Assembly: GCA_015698045.1 (NCBI GenBank)
Contig: BLAL01000047.1
Span: forward strand, 372,001-436,000
DNA length: 64,000 nt
Reading direction: 5' to 3'
DNA from: Rhizophagus clarus
Taxonomy: Eukaryota; Glomeromycota; Glomeromycetes; Glomerales; Glomeraceae
In this document: positions 59,656-64,000 of the stretch, one piece after another
Layout: every line of letters begins with the position of its first letter
Position numbering within the stretch: position 1 is the stretch's first letter
Translations under genes and position numbers: made by a program
The notes under the pieces: model-generated
The model's database searches: none
Told to the model about the DNA's origin: nothing
Seen by the model: only the letters and a program-made list of their open reading frames with translations

Positions 59656-62465
59656 CTAACTATTTTGCTTCTTAGGTCGATTTGGTGTTGGCGGATTCTG
59701 CTTTAATGTATTAATTTTCCGCTTGGCAAATAACTTATTTTTTTGGTCGGTATTTAACTTGTCCTTTTCGATATTTTTTTTCATAAAGGACTGAATGTAA
59801 ACAATCATTAGAAAAAATAATGAATAAATGGAATATATAAACTTCATTATACTCACAAAAAATTTCAGGCAGATTGTAATTGCTTCAGCTAATACAGGAA
59901 GATCCTGCCAAATTGTGGGAATTTTAAAACTTCCGTATTCCTGAAGACAATATGATTTTTGGTGCATCATACACCAAAATAGAGATACCTCGGTGCGATG
60001 GCCAAATGCACCAAAGCTTGCTAGGTCTTTGTGGTCAGACATACCATCTTTAAGACGAAGTATTATTCTCTGATTTAATATGTCCCTCATAGTCCGAACC
60101 AACTTGTAATCATGGATAAAAACTTGAGTAAAGTCATCGAAATCCGGAGGCCCCGTCTGTTCATATATGAACACTTCTTCGTGGCTTTGCCACAGGCGGG
60201 CAAGACCATCCGCACGTTTTGCTTCCAGGACTTTATCAATAATTGGGTTGATATTGGAATTACGTCGGTGCTTGCTACTTTCGACCGGGACTTCAAGGCT
60301 ATAGCAGTGTAATGTTATGTTACTGCCAATGAATGAATATTCTCAGGATGAATAATTAAGTTCACTTACATTCTCCAGTCAATACTAAGAATAGCACTGA
60401 GTGTATTGTCCAGTACCGGGCTTACAAATTGTGAATTGTACTGGTTTTCTCCGAGATCACCTGATTTTAATATGTTGTAGGGTGCTTTGAAAGCTTTGAT
60501 GCTAAAGAATAAAATCAATATATTAGCACAATAGATTAAAAGCATAAAAGGATCATAAAAAGCTTAAACATACAATGGAGTGAGAATGTTATATATTGCA
60601 TCTTTGATTGCCAAGCTTCCGTTGCTTTTGTCTTTATCAGGGATTGTATAAAGTCCGCGCCAGGCTTCTAGCCATTTTTCTAATGTCTCTTTTGGCTATT
60701 TTGCCATCAATTAATAATAAAAATCAGCCAAACCGAAAGCAACTACTTTTTTCCATATTTTGCGACGTACCTTGAAGAATTCTTGTATTAACTCTTCCCA
60801 TTCTCCTGAAATTTCGTATTCGGGATACGTATTCGTCACAAAATTTTCCCAGACTGCTTCAGGAAGCTTTTCCGTGAATTGCGAGATAGGTCTAAGGTCC
60901 ATTATATCGCTGTGACATAAGCTAATAAAACGAATAAATAACGAGTAAATCCAACAACTATTTTAAGCTCGTGCAAACTACAAGCGACTCTACTCACTCA
61001 AAATTATTTTTGCATTCATTACAGTATTCTTCGAAAAGTTCTTCCAAATCGATATCGTCTACTATCAAGGCTATTCTTTCCACTTTCCCAGCCATTGATT
61101 CCGTCGCTTCTCCCAAATTATTTTCAGAATCTGTCAATTCGAAAAAGTCAGCCTTATAGCGAACTTGTAGCACAAGCTATTCATTTGCAACGTACCACCA
61201 GCTATAGTATTATTATTGGGATTCTCTTCATCTTGAGATTGGTCGATAATGTTCTCATTTGGTTCATGTCCAGAAGTAGTCGTGTGCATCGCTGGTCTTG
61301 CATTAGAGGAACTTTATATGAACGGAGTTAAACTTAGATATGACTGTCAGAAGAAAACTCATGTGGTCTTTAAAGAAGTACCTGTCGCTTCCAAAATCAC
61401 CAATTTCATCAACAATAATTGTCTTGATATTCGTCTCATTCGTCTGGAAGTTGGAAGAAATCAAAATAACTAATAAATAAGTGAATCATTGCAACGGAAT
61501 ACTGTGCTGCACTGTTTGTGCTGTTTCTGAACGATAAACCTTTTCACCTTATTAGTATCCTCCACTTCTTGTTTATCATTTCTGGATTTTTTTGCTTCAT
61601 CTCTTCTCAAAAAATTTAATTGGGACTTATGAACCATTTCCGAAGTATCGTTTAAACGTTCATTTTCCGTAGAGTTCTGAATGTACATTAAAATATTTAT
61701 AAAAAAAAATCAGCAAATTATGAAGGAGGTACATAACCAATTCCTCCTCCAGAATTGGCAGACTTCATTATGCTGAGCCTCTGTGCACGTTATGATATAT
61801 GACCAACATGAGACCAGACGCTCTTCTTCCCCACACACCACAGTGCAAGGTGTAGCACAATTGTGCACGCATGGTGAATGATAGCCAGCATGGTTAACAT
61901 GAGACCAGACGCTCTTCTTCCCCACACGCCACAGTGCAGGGTGTAGCACAACTGTGCACGTCATGGTGAATGATAGCCAGCATGGTGACATGAGACCAGA
62001 CGCTCTTCTTCCCCACACGCCACAGTGCAGGGTGTAGCACAATTGTGCACGTCATGGTGAATGTAACAAGCATAAAGATCAAACGCACACTATACATCCC
62101 TAAGGATACTGACCTTTAATCCATTTCGCATAGCTTTTGCTTTATTATAAGCTTTCGTTCTCTTATCCAAATGTAGAATTAATATGTCAAGTTCCTTTCC
62201 CAGCGAATTGTGTGAAAACCAAATATCTGCTGTTGGATTTTTTTTAAAAAAAAAAGTATTCCACGTTTTAGAATCGCCCCAATGAGAAATGGGTTTCTCC
62301 CAGAATTCTGTCAATAGGTTCAATGTTAGAGGTATATTTTGTAATATATATATTTTGTAATATACTAATAGATAAATATCTACCATGATATTCAAGTAAA
62401 GAAAAGACGTGTTTCGGTATTCCGTTTATTTCGTCTTCCGCTGAAGTTTTTCTTTTTATTGACAT
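59656..62465 (-). CDS. 11-exon gene of unknown function, possible restriction-nuclease-like fold
   Basis: Minus exons: 62465-62384, 62307-62114, 61676-61548, 61443-61382, 61296-61196, 61130-60998, 60909-60771, 60695-60574, 60501-60370, 60298-59857 and 59790-59656. All junctions are GT-AG and keep frame, giving 556 aa ending in a Lys/Pro-rich tail (KQNPPTPNRPKKQNS). The middle has an acidic region and 'VWENFVTNTYPEYEISGEWEE' (in pieces), then the largest exon with 'RADGLARLWQSHEEVFIYEQTGPP' (in pieces) and 'HDYKLVRTMRDILN'. The Asp, then Glu-x-Thr, then D-x-K-L spacing recalls PD-(D/E)XK-type families of fungi, but the usual ExK lysine is replaced, so activity is uncertain and the fold is inference. 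I recall similar unnamed proteins in Rhizophagus. Two minisatellites sit in intron 2 and upstream. Confidence 0.75.
61810..62065. repeat. 91-bp minisatellite inside intron 2 of the 11-exon gene
   Basis: Units start at 61810, 61901 and 61992 with GAGACCAGACGCTCTTCTTC, exactly 91 bp apart; the third is partial. Units are over 90% alike and much GC-richer than the window. The intron (61677-62113) is 437 bp, while the other introns of the gene are 65-90 bp. Frames read through it are artefacts. Confidence 0.92.
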
Positions 62466-62550
62466 ATTAACGTTAAAGACTAAATATGAAAATAAGCTTA
62501 TGGCGAAACTGACGGGACAAGTCTTTGGTATTTATGAATACTATATATAA

Positions 62551-62758
62551 GTTTTTAATGAAGTATAAATTACATCACTGATAAGATGATATTTTTAATG
62601 AAGTATAAATTCCATCATTGATAAGATGATATTTTTAATGAAGTATAAATTACTTCACTGATAAGATGATATTTTTAATGAAGTATAAATTCCTTCACTG
62701 ATAAGATGATGTTTTTATGTTTTTAATGAAGTATAAATTTCATCACTGATAAGATGGT
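62551..62758. repeat. 40-bp minisatellite upstream of the 11-exon gene
   Basis: Four exact-length units of 40 bp (62551, 62591, 62631, 62671) and a fifth after a short insertion, each with TTTTTAATGAAGTATAAAT, a variable triplet region and CACTGATAAGATGAT. It lies 86-294 bp upstream of the ATG at 62465, thus in the promoter or 5' UTR. Confidence 0.92.
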
Positions 62759-62765
62759 GTTATTA

Positions 62766-63159
62766 ACTTCCATAATCATCACGCGTCACGCATCTTGATT
62801 ATAGTTTTTCAACGCGTTGTCATAGTGCGGAATATGAAATAAATTTTCTAATATCCATCCTACGAGATTGCTCCGATTTCCCTATAAAAAAAGAAATGTT
62901 TACTAAATATACATAAAATAATCACTTACAATTGTTACGTAATTTCGCCATAAAATATATGGAAAAATGAGACCAAATCGGACAATATATGATAATAGTA
63001 AATTATTTGTTAATCATTCGTAAATTATTCATTTTACAAATGTAAATTAAAATGTAATCATTTGTTTATTAAATGTACGTAATATACATATACTGCAGTT
63101 TCACTTATATGTGAATTAATACAAATATACTACAGATAAAATCTAAAGTACAAAGTATA
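62766..63159. other. Intergenic DNA
   Basis: AT-rich with a CG-containing patch (ACGCGTCACGC) near 62783. No gene is seen. Confidence 0.45.
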
Positions 63160-63753
63160 TTAATTATTATAACGTCGTTTTTTAATAATAGGTTTACCAA
63201 TACCTTCTTTGAATAGACGTATTTCAGCAACAGTAGATTCAGCTTTTTTTCTAGTTGATCTACGAAGTGTTATTTGCTGCGGCACTACCTTTTTACTTCT
63301 ATTTCAATATGAAAAAGAATTATTAAAAAATGAGACCAAGTTGCCGGTATATCATATATTATGATAATTAAACTGTGTTAAATCAATCATATTACTTAAT
63401 ATACATACACATTAAAGGATTTCTTTCTTTTCATCAGATTATCTTCAATATGCTGATCTTTGGCGGCGGATTCTTCATTGATTCTCAACCAGTTGATCAT
63501 CTTGATCACGAGTTATATTATCAATCAGTTGTTTTTCAGTAAATATGTTAGAAATATTAGTTTGTCGACTTTTAGCACTTTTATTTTGCTGTGGCATTGA
63601 TTTTCGTCTATTATAATAATTATAGTATAAAAAATGTTAACAAAATCAAGCTAAATAAATGCATTTTGGTATACATACGTATTGGAAAAAATAGGTCTTT
63701 TTTCTAAATCATCGTCAATTTGTTGATCTTGAACATAAGTTTTATATGGCGTA
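63160..63753 (-). pseudogene. 3' exons of an unrecognised gene with duplicated exon parts, probably broken
   Basis: Minus strand. Exon A 63753-63679 (Q-D-rich, 'VQDQQIDDDLEKRPIFSN'), exon B 63607-63409 and exon C 63298-63160 ending 'KPIIKKRRYNN' and TAA. Donors are all GTATGT and the exon A/B and B/C junctions suggest phase 2. Exon B starts 'RKSMPQQNKSAKSR' and ends 'DQHIEDNLMKRKKSFN'; exon C starts 'KKVVPQQITLRRSTRKKAES'. The start of B resembles the start of C, and the end of B resembles A, so exons look duplicated. Within B the frame shifts after 'QLVENQ' (in-frame TGA), so this copy may be broken or have an unseen intron. Basic residues suggest a nuclear protein (inference). The 5' part lies beyond the window or was lost. 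Confidence 0.45.
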
Positions 63754-63768
63754 CTGTAGAAGTCAAAG

Positions 63769-63862
63769 GTTGTTGTAAAAAACAACAAGTTAGTTGTTGT
63801 AAATCAACAAGTAAATTGTTGTAAATTAATAACTGAAGTTACTTGTTGATTTACAACCACCC
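63769..63862. repeat. Short palindromic repeat cluster
   Basis: GGTTGTTGTAAA at the left pairs with TTTACAACCACC at the right, with internal 'GTTGTTGTAAATCAACAAG' copies in both orientations. It may be a very small MITE just upstream of exon A. From 63863 to 64000 nothing is recognised. Confidence 0.5.
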
Positions 63863-64000
63863 TATTCGACCGATCGACAAAGGCTCTAACCTTACATTTC
63901 ATGTCTCAAGTGCCTAGGTTATATCCTTCATGATCCGCCCATGGTTTCAACTCATGTCCGTGATATACCCTGACTTGCATGCTATGTTATGGATAAAATG

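Noticed and set aside
61710-62097. Cys/His/Trp-containing minus-strand frames that look like a secreted repeat protein.
   Set aside because: They are translations of the intronic 91-bp minisatellite, inside an intron with clear GT-AG borders.
62879-62892. CCCTATAAAAAAAG, similar to the end of the 5638-6233 element.
   Set aside because: No GGACA motifs follow and no partner end is present; likely chance in AT-rich DNA.
1-64000. tRNA, rRNA and CRISPR arrays.
   Set aside because: No tRNA-like A/B box pair with cloverleaf, no rRNA-like stretch and no regularly spaced direct repeats with unique spacers were seen.

Overview
The window looks like nuclear DNA of an arbuscular mycorrhizal fungus of the Rhizophagus type (Glomeromycotina). 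It is very AT-rich with many long A/T runs, its genes have short GT-AG introns, and it carries several members of the expanded tyrosine-kinase-like (TKL) family typical of these fungi (N-terminal Cys cluster, 'NWTSGN' motif, 'LHSGNIL' catalytic loop). It also holds an F-box/LRR-like protein, a DUF7918-type protein and a Helitron with an RPA-like gene. The organism call rests on recognising these families and was not checked against any database.

Layout. Positions 1-7806 are a tandem duplication of a kinase gene: the first copy (544-2870) is intact, the second (4334-7240) is decayed and interrupted by a 596-bp transposon. Positions 7816-8836 hold short repeats and a small inverted-repeat element. 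Positions 9131-16452 are a decayed Helitron-like unit (RPA-like gene plus Rep/Pif1-helicase gene) bounded by inverted repeats of 160-220 bp. A hAT-like element with an 8-bp target duplication (16813-17344) and a third, decayed kinase (18215-19952, minus) follow. Positions 20-29.9 kb contain no gene I can support; they hold a CCCTATG-ended element, a mariner-like MITE and a 1.15-kb foldback element.

The gene-bearing middle has an endopolyphosphatase (PPN1, 29953-31862), a possible small membrane-protein exon (33097-33291), two kinase-family genes (34447-36625 minus; 40591-42944 plus), a DUF7918-type gene with long Lys/Glu/Asp repeats (43440-45833 minus) and an F-box gene (49660-51636). The right end carries two more decayed kinase copies (about 53010-54550 and 58990-59490, minus), a two-exon small membrane protein (55635-55996), an 11-exon gene of unknown function (59656-62465, minus) with minisatellites in its second intron and upstream region, and the 3' end of a gene with a partly duplicated exon (63160-63753).

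Themes. The kinase loci show a family in turnover: tandem duplication, decay, transposon hits, loss of the catalytic Asp in three copies, and a C-terminus coded by tiny exons that are all in phase 1. The most notable observations are this micro-exon ladder, the DUF7918-type protein built from SUMO-consensus-like repeats with a SUMO-binding-like tail, the inverted repeats around the Helitron, and a pair of CCCTAT-ended transposons, one of which has its empty site preserved in the neighbouring paralogue.
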